Shown: positions 13,188 to 23,177 of the stretch, in pieces | Layout of the letters: every line of letters starts with the position of its first letter | Numbering within the stretch: position 1 is the first letter of the stretch | Source: Cranoglanis bouderius | Taxonomy: Eukaryota > Chordata > Actinopteri > Siluriformes > Cranoglanididae | Reading direction: 5' to 3' | NCBI GenBank assembly: GCA_023630585.1 | Contig: CM042539.1 | Coordinates: 27,415,755-27,479,754 of the forward strand | DNA: 64,000 nucleotides | Translations under genes and position numbers: made by a program | The notes under the pieces: model-generated | Seen by the model: only the letters and a program-made list of their open reading frames with translations | What the model was told of the DNA's origin: nothing | Databases searched by the model: none

Positions 13188-13950
13188 CGTCTGTCTGTCT
13201 GTCTGACTGTGTGTGTCTCTCTCGTTCATCTGTCTCTCAATCCGTCTGTCTGTCTTTTCATAAGTCTATCTGTGTCTCTCTGTCCATCAGTCTGTCTTTG
13301 TCTTTCCGTGTCGCTCCATCCGTAGGTGTCTGTCTGTCTTTCCGTGTCGCTCCATCCGTAGGTGTCTGTCTGTCTTTCCGTGTCGCTCCATCCGTAGGTG
13401 TCTGTCTGTCTTTCCGTGTCGCTCCATCCGTAGGTGTCTGTCTGTCTTTCCGTGTCGCTCCATCCGTAGGTGTCTGTCTGTCTTTCCGTGTCACTATATC
13501 GACGTGTCTGCCTTTCCGTGTCTCTCCGTCCTTCTGTCTGCATTAATCCGGCCGTATGCAGCCGTCTCTCTATCCTTCTGACTGCGTCTTTCCATACCTC
13601 TCTCTGCTTCTCTCCCTTCTGTCGGTGTCTCTCTCTAAAGCTAATCTAAATCTCTCCATCTGTCAGTCTGTGTCTGTCTGTTCATCTGTCTCTTCATCCA
13701 TGTATCTGTGTCTCTCTGTCAATCATTGTGTCTCTCCATCCAGCCATGTCTCTCTCTGTCCATCTGTCAACCTGTCTGTTCATCTGTGTATCTCTCTCTC
13801 TTTCCCTGTCTGTCTGTCTGTATCTCTCTCTTCCTCCATGTGTATCTCACTCTCTCTCCCTCTCTGTATCTCTCTCTCATACATGTGCTCTCTCTCTCTC
13901 TCTCTCTCTCATACATCGCTCTCTCTCTCTGGGTCTCTCTCACAAATCAC
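13188..13950. repeat. CTGT/CTCT-rich simple-sequence block
   Basis: A long pyrimidine-rich block made of CTGT, CTCT and CCAT units. It includes the 36-bp minisatellite at 13,303-13,520. The long Ser/Leu/Cys-rich frames here are artefacts of the repeat. Confidence 0.9.
13303..13520. repeat. 36-bp minisatellite, about five units
   Basis: A 36-base unit containing CCGTGTCGCTCCATCCGTAG followed by GTGTCTGTCTGTCTTT recurs with starts near 13,306, 13,342, 13,378, 13,414 and 13,450. A decayed sixth unit begins near 13,486. The full units look identical by eye, which suggests recent expansion. The unit is a multiple of three, so one frame shows a 12-residue peptide repeat. Confidence 0.93.
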
Positions 13951-15934
13951 ACGCTGCGTTTCATTCACTTCCTGCAGGCGAGTCGACATATCGAGTGGCT
14001 CCTCCCCCTTTCTGAAACAGCCATAGCGTTTAGCTTCCCTCACAGGCCGGACTAAGCCGTACTTAACAGTTAGTACCATGGGTGTTTATAACGTTAGGGG
14101 CGGGACACTTCAGATTCCAGAGAGCGTTTGATTGGACAGATAATCTGATGAGACGCCGAAGTGCAATCGAAATTGGTGATCTGTACCGGTGACTGTACAT
14201 TTTGAACGCGTATATCTTCTAAATGCGAATTTTGTCATCGTTTCGGAGCTCGCCAGCTTATAGATAACCTTAGGGCCGACACATTTATATTAAAAGTCAC
14301 AAAACTTTTTAGTGCTTCTATTAAATATTTATTAAAATTAGTGAAGGAAAGTAAATATCAGATGGATATCGATATCGCTTCTGTATTGGGATCGGAAAAT
14401 TGAAAAAGCGGTATTGGACCATCTCTAGTTTAAAACTAACTATATATATATATAATTTTCGAATCATTTATTTAGTGCTGACTCTGTGTTCTCTTCATCT
14501 CTGACCAAAGAACGAAAGAGAGTTTTACGAAGACGTTTTCGGCTCCACACGGCCCTCGAGCGAAGTGTTTGTTTACGGACTGTGAGCGGGTGTGAGAGCG
14601 TCCTCGGACGACTCCTGAAGAAAACCTCAGCCTTCGTTACATAATGCGCAGGAGAAAGCGAGCGACACTTAATGAGATTTTCTGCTTCCTCGCTGCCTCC
14701 CTTCAGGTAAAACACACTCAGTTTAGTTACCACAAACACCACATGCAGGAGAAGTCGGGATTTTTCCCCCCCGTGTGCAGACTCGTGCAGCGTTCCTGCC
14801 GATAAACACGGCTCCGGGGGGAAAGTTCTGGAATGTGGAGGCTCAAACGGAAGCTTCGGCTTCGCGTCGCTTAGCGTTACTTCAGGCCCCGTGATGTCAC
14901 CGCACCTTTAATATTAAAATGATATAAGAAATAAATGTTTACATTCTTTCATTTTTGATGCCATACTCATTTGAGTATCCTAAATGAACAGTTGACACTG
15001 GAGACTCCTTCCATAAACGTTAAACAAACACGTTTCTCTCTCTGTTCACCACGTCGACTTTTAGAAATCTGTTTATGTAGGAGGAGCTTCGGAACGTGGC
15101 GTCACGAAAAAAAACCTCAATCCCCTCTTTTGTTTTATTCGTTTATTTTACAAATTATTAGAAATATCCAAGACGGATTTTGTGTGATAATATTTTGAAA
15201 TGTCACTCGCCACGTTTAAATTATTATGTGATATAAATTTTCCCCATCCATCTACGTTGCGCTAAACGAACTAAACGTGCTGCGTCTCAAATCGCATACT
15301 TGTGCACTACTCTAGACTTGAGTACTAACTGGGTTTCCTTTTACAGCTAGTGTTTGAATTGTAAAAACCTCTCATGTCACCTTTAAACCTAGCGAAACGG
15401 TTTTCCGTTTTAGACGCGGTTCATGACAACAATCAAGATGACAGCGGAAAGTTTTAAGAGGGACAGAGCTCATTATAAACTCATCATAAAGTACTCAGGC
15501 GACATTTTGAATCGCGATTCTTCTTGTGAACGGTCTTATACATTATAAATATGTTCTCGATACGTCAGTCAGTAAAGTGAAACGGATATTTTTACAGCCT
15601 GGAACTAAATGACGAAGCAGATCCTGCGGTAACATTTTAAATCTTCTTCTAGCGTCATGCTCATAAACAAGCTCGGTGAGCTGCGGGCGTGTTTACCCGA
15701 CAGCACCGGCTCAGCCGCGCTGTTTTCATACAAAACACGCAGAGTAACACCTGTGCATGTTGGGTAAACTAGTGCGAGTGTGGGCTCGAGTTTCTGGAAC
15801 TCTCCCTCTCTCGCTCTCTCGCTGCTGCCGAGTCCGACAGCGAGACTTTCACTGTCGTCATCCGCCTGGCCGAGGTCCAGCAACCAGCGCTCGCTTTATT
15901 CACCGCTGTCTGAGTCTCATCATCATATTTCGGC

Positions 15935-15939
<5 letters not shown>
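13951..15939. other. Intergenic, unassigned
   Basis: No supported exon. Bases 14,994-15,020 repeat a motif from 6,432. Bases 15,268-15,470 are a dispersed repeat whose inner part is the inverted partner of 12,715-12,776. The GC-rich segment 15,640-15,900 is non-repetitive, but no splice-bounded frame could be made. Confidence 0.45.
15406..15468. repeat. Inverted repeat arm paired with 12.7 kb
   Basis: Contains AAGATGACAGCGGAAAGTTT and the preceding GACGCGGTTCATGACAAC. These are the reverse complement, with a few changes, of 12,715-12,776. Confidence 0.6.
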
Positions 15940-15995
<56 letters not shown>

Positions 15996-16097
15996 GAGAG
16001 AGAGAGAGGGGACAGAGACAGAGAGACAGAGAAAAGGTGAGAGAGTGGGAGATAGGGAGGGAAAAGCGACTGGGGAGAGAGAGAGAGAGAGAGAGAA
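15940..16097. repeat. (GA)n-rich microsatellite
   Basis: GA dinucleotides with interspersed GACA and GGGA units over about 158 bases. Confidence 0.95.
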
Positions 16098-16368
16098 GCA
16101 TTTTATTCAAACAACACGCCATATTAATATAAACCTGTGATGCAGCTGCACTACTGTCAGAGCTGCTGTTATAGAAAATGAATCAACACCTTCTGACCAA
16201 TCACAATCCAGAATGAAAGTTATTTTGAATGTCTGGAGAGAAGTTCTAACGCTGATCTCATCCCCCCCCCCCGTTAGAGAGAATGTCAGTCTAAAGCACG
16301 TGATCACGTGGCTCACGGTTGTGTTAAACACAGCGTATGCAGAACAAACCCAGCTTTTGTTTTGGTTT

Positions 16369-16370
<2 letters not shown>

Positions 16371-16430
<60 letters not shown>

Positions 16431-16504
16431 CAGAGTTGTGCCTTGGGTGGGTCACTTCGTTGTCTCACACACACACACACACATACACACACACACACAC
16501 ACAC
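16371..16504. repeat. (GA)n and (AC)n microsatellites
   Basis: A GA run at 16,373-16,428 and an AC run at 16,467-16,504, separated by about 40 unique bases. Confidence 0.95.
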
Positions 16505-16987
16505 AAATGCTCGCCTACGCGGGAGACGTAATGGATGGGTGGAGGTGCTGCTGGGAAACTGCTGAGACGCAGCTTAAGGAGTGTTAGGAAAATGTGTCGA
16601 TGGAACGTATAAGAACGAAACTGTTCAGAAACAAAAGCTACGAAGGAAAGTGTAAGACGGGCGACGAGCCGCCGCTTCGTGGTCCGTTGACCGCGCTTTT
16701 TCTCGCTCGTGTCCGGTGCGTTCGTTGACTCGGGGCCGGGGTCTCATCTAGTATTTATCACGCCGGGGTTTTGCAGAGCAGACGATTCCAAAGGGAATTT
16801 GTTGGCTCCGGTTAGGACCCGGCTCTCGGTAAGCGATACGGGGGTCGCACTTATTCAGCAGCTGTTCACTGGAGCTGAAGGAGACGGAGCGCCGAGTTAA
16901 ATTTTAATACTCGCTCAACCGCATGGACCAGAGGGAGCCACGCTGAATCAGCTCGGGAGGGACAGAGATGTTTATCGATCACAGTGT

Positions 16988-17062
16988 GAGATAGAGAGAG
17001 GGAGAGAGAGAGGGAGAGAGATAGAGAGAGGGAGGGAGAGAGAGAGAGAGAGAGAGAGATAG
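16988..17062. repeat. (GA)n microsatellite with GGGA interruptions
   Basis: GA and GGGA units over about 75 bases. Confidence 0.95.
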
Positions 17063-17163
17063 ACATTGTGATGCCTTTCGTAACACAAGAGAAAAATACT
17101 TTGAAAAATTCTCTAAGTTCTTACGCAGTTTTCCAACCTATCAGAAACAAACGGAATGCAGGT

Positions 17164-17221
17164 GCTACAGGGGGCGGAGTCACGCACCTGCTGCTACAGG
17201 GGGCGGAGTCACGCACCTGCT
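17164..17221. repeat. 29-bp tandem duplication
   Basis: The unit begins GCTACAGGGGGCGGAGTCAC and is present twice, with starts at 17,164 and 17,193. The copies look identical, and each holds a GGGGGCGGAG GC-box-like motif. Confidence 0.9.
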
Positions 17222-17289
17222 GCAGCACAATTCATCTCTGAGCTGCACATGCTCAGAAACCACCTACTGCTCTGATCACATCTCACTGG

Positions 17290-17583
17290 ACAATCGTACA
17301 CAAATACTGCTTATTTACTTCCTTCTAATTTACCTCACTGTGTTTTATTTTATGGTGTTAATGTACATAATTATTGTAACCTTTATACTTTTGTCCTAAA
17401 CTGGCACCTTGCATTTTGTCACTTTATTTATTATTTATTTAATTTATTTATTTTTGTAATTATTGCTATTTTTCACTATTATTTATTTATTTGTTTATTT
17501 TTATTCTCCTTTCTTATCTATATTGATGCTTTGGAAATATTGTATGCAAACAATCATTCCAATAAAGTACTTTGAAATTTGAA
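17290..17583. mobile_element. Possible LINE 3'-end fragment
   Basis: An A/T-rich stretch ends in CCAATAAAGTACTTTGAAAT just before a long GA array. Such ends, with AATAAA and a TTTGAA-type tail, are common at 3' ends of fish non-LTR retrotransposons. No reverse transcriptase frame is present. The call rests on the tail only. Confidence 0.35.
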
Positions 17584-17586
17584 GAG

Positions 17587-17603
17587 TGTAAGAGAGAGAC
17601 ACC

Positions 17604-17693
<90 letters not shown>

Positions 17694-17792
17694 CCAAGAG
17701 GTAGACACAGAGAGGGACAGAAACAGAAAGAGAGACAGACACTAAGAGAGAGAACAAGACACCAGAAGAGAGACCCAGGGAGAGAGAGATCG

Positions 17793-17857
<65 letters not shown>

Positions 17858-18222
17858 CCAAGAGGTAGACATAATGAGGGACAGAAACAGAAAGAGAGAC
17901 AGACACCAGAAGAGAGACCCAGGGAGAGAGAGATCGAGCGAGAGAGAGAGCGAGAGAGAGAGCGAGAGCGAGAGACACACACACACACCAAGAGGTAGAC
18001 ACAGAGAGGGACAGAAACAGAAAGAGAGAGAGACACTAAGAGAGAAAACAAGACACCAGAAGAGAGACCCAGAGAGCGAGATCGAGCGAGTGAGAGAGAC
18101 AAAGAGAGAGAGAGATCGAGATTGAGCGAGAGAGCGTGAGAGAGAGAGATAGAGATAGAGCGAGAGAGATAGAGATAGAGCGAGAGAGATAGAGTGAGAG
18201 AGAGAGATAGCGCGAGAGAGAG
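17587..18222. repeat. Long GA array with higher-order units
   Basis: About 640 bases of GA-rich sequence. Within it the motif CACCAAGAGGTAGACA recurs at about 17,692, 17,856 and 17,986. After each copy come GAGGGACAGAAACAGAAAGA and, further on, ACCAGAAGAGAGACCCAG. The spacings of about 164 and 130 bases show a higher-order unit that varies through the length of its pure GA part. Confidence 0.93.
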
Positions 18223-20120
18223 AACACTGGAACAACGCAGAAACATCATTAGTCACTGATTGACTTGTAAGTCGCAGCTCACTTGCAGTCACGTGACTGA
18301 GCACAACCCTAAACAGGAAGTAACGGAACGTCATACAACACTCTCACGCTCTCGTTAACTAATAAACTATATCAAATACCCAAAAATGTTCTTCAGGATC
18401 AATAAAGTGTATCTCATCGCCAAAACCATCCTCATCACTCCTCCTTATGGTGCAAACTTCCAATAACGTGACTGACTCCACAGAAAGCAGCTCTAATCCA
18501 AAAAAAGGGCTCGATATCAGCGGCGAAGCATTTCCACCCCACATACGGAGGAAAAACCAGGCCCTGCAGGCCTTTAAAAAAAAACTAGCTCTTGTTTGCT
18601 TGCCCTACTTTCACGTTCGGGGTTTGGCTGCCTAAACCCAACAACGAGCAAACAAAAGCGCCTGTAAATGAAGAGCTGAATAATTCAGGGGTCCGGTGTA
18701 ACCGAACTCGACATGGCAACCAATAATCCCAGAGCTTTCCATGAGCGCTCTTACCTAACCATCAGCTCGGGGCGAGTTAAATACCACAACAGACACGCAG
18801 GCCAGGGAAAGGTACAGGTGTTGGGTTGCAACGGGGAAAAAATGTTTTTTTTTGTTTTTCTTTCATCATCAATTGTGTATGATCATTGCACGTGTATCTA
18901 CAGCTTGAGTGCTGAACTCAGGGCGCAATATAACCAACGACCGAGACCGATCATCATGAGATCACCGTGAGTCACGCAGTATGATCTCACATTAATTGCC
19001 CCACTTATAGCGATTTTTACCACCTACGATTTTTTTCCCCCTAGATGACACACCGGCATAAGAAGTAAACCGATACTCTTTTTTCTCACCGGTCCGGCAA
19101 ATATTTTGCGATCGCAGAAATTAACGTCAAGCAAACTCCGCGATATTCGGAAGACTTGCAATTTTTTTTTCCAGACAGTTAGTTTCCGTCTCCGGACGAG
19201 TTCATTACCCCAGCGACTCTCATCCCTCCTGCGTTCGGCTCCGATCTGTAAAATTCTCCCCCTCCGGTCTCCTAAAATCACACCTCGGCAGCTCCGTATC
19301 TTCTCGGCACGGCGGACGCTGAAAACCCTTCGGCCGCGTCCGAAACACGTCACGCAGACGTTCCCTCGTTCCTAACTTTATCAAACATGGAAACTATTAA
19401 ACGTCGAGAATATCGCGGCACTGCCGACCACAACGACTAACCGAACTTTTCCTCGCAGCCGCTCTGTCTTTCATCTCATGACGGCGACGTGATAAATACT
19501 GACGGTGTACGAGATTTTACCGGATCGCTGATTAATACCAGGAAACCGTGATACTTTAGACTATGAACAAACCATAACGCCCATAATAATCAGGAGCTTA
19601 GGGGTTATATAGGAACATAAACCATTCATGGATCTTTGCCAGAGCTTGTCTGTGAGTCTCTAAGAGGTCGTTTGATCTATAATACCGTGATATACCGCGA
19701 TATATTGACTACAAATCATCTTCTGCTGTAACCTTGAAGTTCTCCAAGTTTCCTCGGACTTACTCACACAGCTAGCTGGCATAATAAACGATATAACCTG
19801 AGATAAAGGGAAAGATTCTAGAAATTTCTACAGCTGTACACTGAGGATTATTAAATCATCCAGATCAATAGACAGCTAGTCAGATTAACCGGTTGGTCAA
19901 AATGTACGGGATTAGCTTGCTTTGAGCTAGCAAGAGTTCTGTTGAGTTGTTGAGTTATCCAGACCAACTAATTTAACTTTGCATTTACAAACCGTCGAGT
20001 TTAATAAGTTAAACAAGCTTCGTACAGCTTGTCTTAGAGTTAGCTAGCCGGTCAGTCCCTCCCGTTATTAGCCTCAGTGCTACTAAAGCTAACATAGCCT
20101 CCTCCGTTGTCCGCTTTACC
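18223..20120. other. Unassigned, mostly non-repetitive
   Basis: Two overlapping frames on opposite strands at 18,359-18,635 have no recognisable domain. The stretch 19,040-19,380 is open on both strands and includes the inverted fragment of the dispersed repeat at 19,103-19,152. If the candidate promoter at 20.1-20.5 kb starts a minus-strand gene, later exons would lie here or further left. I found none that splice convincingly. Confidence 0.4.
19103..19152 (+). repeat. Dispersed repeat, copy 2 of 3 (short, inverted)
   Basis: TTTTGCGATCGCAGAAATTA followed by ACTCCGCGATATTC is the reverse complement of the pattern at about 8,404-8,460 and 48,893-48,935. Confidence 0.55.
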
Positions 20121-20340
20121 TTCAGCTCGGCCTCGCAGAAGAAATCTCCTCCTCACGGTCCCATCCTAGTTCTCTCTTCCAGCAGATCTGTTACCCGACC
20201 TGGACTGAAACTCGTTCCTTCTTCTTCGCGTTAATCCAAAACCTCGCACTTATACTCTCCCCTTGGACTTGACGCTTCGCTATAAACTACATTCCGACTC
20301 CCACAACAACAACAATGTCAACCGAGGCACTACCAAATCC
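20121..20340 (-). other. Candidate non-coding first exon of an unknown gene
   Basis: On the minus strand this stretch ends with GAGCTGAAG followed by GTAAAG, a good 5' splice site at 20,114-20,120. It lies downstream of CCAAT motifs and a GTATAAGT TATA-like motif (20,248-20,255). The only ATG near its end (about 20,163) meets a stop after two further codons, so it would be 5' untranslated sequence. No downstream exon was found. The call is inference from promoter-like context. Confidence 0.35.
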
Positions 20341-20369
20341 GCCCCATCTGAGAAAAACTCATCGTCCCG

Positions 20370-20465
20370 GATCAGTCAATCAGAACCCGAGTTCGCTTAG
20401 ATTGGCACAGAATCACACCAATCAGAGCAGACATGCACGGTCTACGTGCTCCGTGATTGGCTCAT
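20370..20465. promoter_or_regulatory. CCAAT-rich candidate promoter
   Basis: Three CCAAT boxes lie within about 63 bases: GATTGGC at 20,400-20,406, CCAATCAG at 20,418-20,425 and GATTGGCT at 20,455-20,462. A weaker GTCAATCAG lies at about 20,374-20,382. Clustered CCAAT boxes with regular spacing are typical of NF-Y bound promoters. The likely direction is leftward, into the candidate exon. Confidence 0.45.
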
Positions 20466-21130
20466 AATCTTCTTAACATGGGCGGGGTTTGGGATTTAAT
20501 AAGCCTATGGCTTTGTGAGTGACAATTTTTTTTTCCCGGGGACCAACTTAGTCATGACGTCATCCGCCATGACGCTGTGGGGGGAATGAGTTTTAAAGAA
20601 TCCGACGTTGAATCAGATGTAGATTTAAATAAATAAATGTGAAAACAGACCGCATTAATTCAGATCTTGTCTACAAGATGCTCCCTTTAGTTAACAAAAT
20701 TTTGTGTAAAATTGTTGTTTTCACTTTTTAAATTAAGATTATGTGCTAATGCTTGAAAACAAACACAGAAAAAAAATGAATTCAGATATTTTTTTTCTGA
20801 AAAACTGCAAAAACAACCTGCAAAAGTCTTTCTTGAAACACATTAAATGTGTTCATATTAAAATATTTCTGAGGTGTTTGGCAAATCTGATGCTAATTTC
20901 CCGGTTGATGCTGTATGTTCGTTATTCCTGTCAGAAGTTAGCGGTTAGCTGAGTTTCTTTTCCGACTCACTGTTTTCAAGCAACGTTCAACACCATGTTA
21001 GTGAGAAATCACTTGCTTTTTCTTTTTTTTTTAACCAGGTTTACCAAATACACAACAATAGAAATAAATTCAGTAGCAGTATATCTTACTCATGGTTGAT
21101 TTATTACCGTCTACCGTCTCTGTTCATTCA
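20466..21130. other. Intergenic, unassigned
   Basis: A/T-rich and without a supported feature. The plus-strand frame at 20,743-20,952 has no recognisable domain. Confidence 0.5.
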
Positions 21131-21379
21131 CAGAGCCCTGATCTCAACCTCACTGAACACCTTTGGGATGTGGAGCCTCCTCACCCAACATCAGTACCTG
21201 ACCTCAACCTCACTAACGCTCTGGTTTATTTGTGAACGAACACAAATCCCCACAGCGGAGAAGTTTCCATAGTGGGAAGCCTTCCCAGAAGAGTGGAGCC
21301 TTTTACAACAGCAAAGGGGGAATAAATCTGGAATGTGTGTGATGGTCAGGGGTCCACAAACTTTTAGCCATATAGTGTA
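21131..21379 (+). mobile_element. Truncated Tc1-derived repeat
   Basis: It matches the right half of the element at 41,194-41,718 (AGCCCTGATCTCAACCTCAC, GCCTTCCCAGAAGAGTGGAG, and the end TAGCCATATAGTGTA). The first motif corresponds to a decayed PDLNPTEHLW transposase stretch. The left half is missing. Confidence 0.75.
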
Positions 21380-22727
21380 CATTCTAGTGTACATATGGTT
21401 CCCAAAGTGGGATGCATACCTTGACTGTATTGCTTTTTGTTTGTTTGTTTTATAAATTACATGACAGTGGTGGCAATCACAATCAATTAGTACCAAAGTT
21501 ATCTCGTTATGACAGTTGTAAGTTGTATCATAGTTGTTTGTCTGATCACCTAATATGAAACTATATGAAATGTTCGGTGTTTAACTTAATAACTGTGATC
21601 TAACTGTAGTGATGTTTATATGATACATGGTGTATCAAATCTGCCTCAGAATGTGTGGAGAGCTGACCCAAATGTATTAACATGGGTCCATGTAAATTCT
21701 TTCGGATGGAGTCTTGGTTGCTTTCTAAAATCCAAGTATCCAAGTTATTTATTTATTTTTTAAAAACCACCAAAACAAACCAAAAACAGGACCGAATAAA
21801 AAATATAAATTAACCAATGCTGTGTTGGGCTGAACTCAGAAAAAAAAGGTAGCTTGGAACTGCCGTTTTCTACTCCCACATTCAAGCGAAAAACAGGGGG
21901 GGAAATGGATGCCCTGACTAGAAAACATGATGGGCTTGTCTTGTTTGCTCAGTCTGAACACTAAATTGATGCCTGAACTAGCATCAGTGTCTAAAAATTG
22001 CTAAAAAAAAAAAAAAGTGCTAACTTTTAACATCCATGACGCATCTACCTTCTCAAAACTCTACAGTGAGTGCTATATTTATAAACGAGAGTAGACAAGT
22101 GGTGCTTTATTTATGCTTCCATGTTGGAATGACATCATACATCGAACTCCGGTTTGAGGACACATTCCTGCATTTTCTGAAAAATAGTCATAGTTTTACT
22201 GAAATATCGTATAAGGGAAAAAAAAAAAACCCAAAAAAATGCTCCAAGTCCAGACCGAAGCTTAAAAACCTCTGGACTGAGTCAGAAATGTACATTTGTC
22301 TCTTGAGTAAGTCACATTAAATGATGGTTCACAGATTGTGTTTTCAAGCTTTTACTCACCAGCCGTACAAAATCCAAAACGACACGGACAAATTCACAGA
22401 ACCCAAACAAAAATTTATTGGAAGTGAACAAACCGGTAACTTTAAAAAGTAATTCAGGTACAACTTCATACGTCATGTACGGCGTAACCCGAATTAGTTT
22501 TAAAGGATCGGTTTCTTCAATTTTTGTACAAAATGTAAATGTAAAACCAAGGAACTGACACTATACAGAAAAGGAACTTTAATATTACAAACACTGCAGT
22601 GATCGTCTTCACGTGTTGCAGTCTAGAACCCTTACATTTCTTCAGTTTTATTCTTAAATACAACCTACGAAAAACTTCCACATATCCCTTTAGAGGAGAT
22701 AAGAACTGACTCATCAGAGTTTTTACA
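21380..22727. other. Intergenic; may include the end of the rbm8a 3' UTR
   Basis: No exon found. A minus-strand AATAAA at 22,414-22,419 is a possible distal polyadenylation signal for rbm8a. Without it the rbm8a transcript could end near 23.15 kb. Confidence 0.4.
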
Positions 22728-22983
22728 ACAGCGTTTTAGGCCCACTGTAAAAAAATAAAATAAATTTTTTTTTACAATATTTCAGGAATAGTTGTAATAT
22801 ATTGAGGGGAAAAAAATCATGCTATGCTATGACAGAATGGTGCACAACTTTTGTCATAGTACTATGACCTTATTCTTGGAATATTTTAACATTTTTTTCC
22901 CCTCATGATTTTACGGTGATTTCATTCTCGAAATCTTGTAATTTTTATTTGATTTATTTTTTACAGTGGCCCAAAAACGCTGT
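22728..22983. mobile_element. MITE-like inverted repeat element
   Basis: The ends ACAGCGTTTTAGGCCCACTG and, inverted at the right, CAGTGGCCCAAAAACGCTGT pair over about 27 bases with one or two mismatches. The interior is A/T-rich and non-coding. It lies downstream of the rbm8a stop codon and may be within its 3' UTR. Confidence 0.7.
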
Positions 22984-23166
22984 AGTCTATATGTTTTTCC
23001 TTTTGAGAGTGTACAGAGAAAACTCCACGAGCAGCACCTGGGCAACTTGTGAGTTACGGAAATACAGAAAAGCAGTAAAAATCTAAAACAACCCGACAGA
23101 GAACGTCATGCACAGCCGCACAGCCTTTACACGACGGAGATGAAGGAACGTCAACTGGGAGAGATT

Positions 23167-23172
23167 TTTATT
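23167..23172 (-). terminator. Proximal polyadenylation signal of rbm8a
   Basis: Minus-strand AATAAA lies only a few bases after the TGA at 23,178-23,180. A second AATAAA is at 22,414-22,419. Which one is used cannot be told from the sequence. Confidence 0.45.
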
Positions 23173-23177
23173 TCAAT

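Noticed and set aside
13211..14055. Ser/Leu/Cys-rich frames with a 12-residue repeat
   Set aside because: They arise from the 36-bp minisatellite and the CTCT block.
17501..18334. 277-codon Ser/Leu-rich minus-strand frame
   Set aside because: Product of a GA/CT array; every frame over such a repeat is open.
18359..18635. Opposed short frames (61 and 62 codons) considered as an exon
   Set aside because: No recognisable domain and no convincing splice sites on both sides.
19024..19375. Two overlapping frames of 109 and 89 codons
   Set aside because: Both strands are open by base composition, they include a piece of a dispersed repeat, and no family is recognised.
21191..21496. 101-codon minus-strand frame
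   Set aside because: Antisense to a Tc1-derived fragment.
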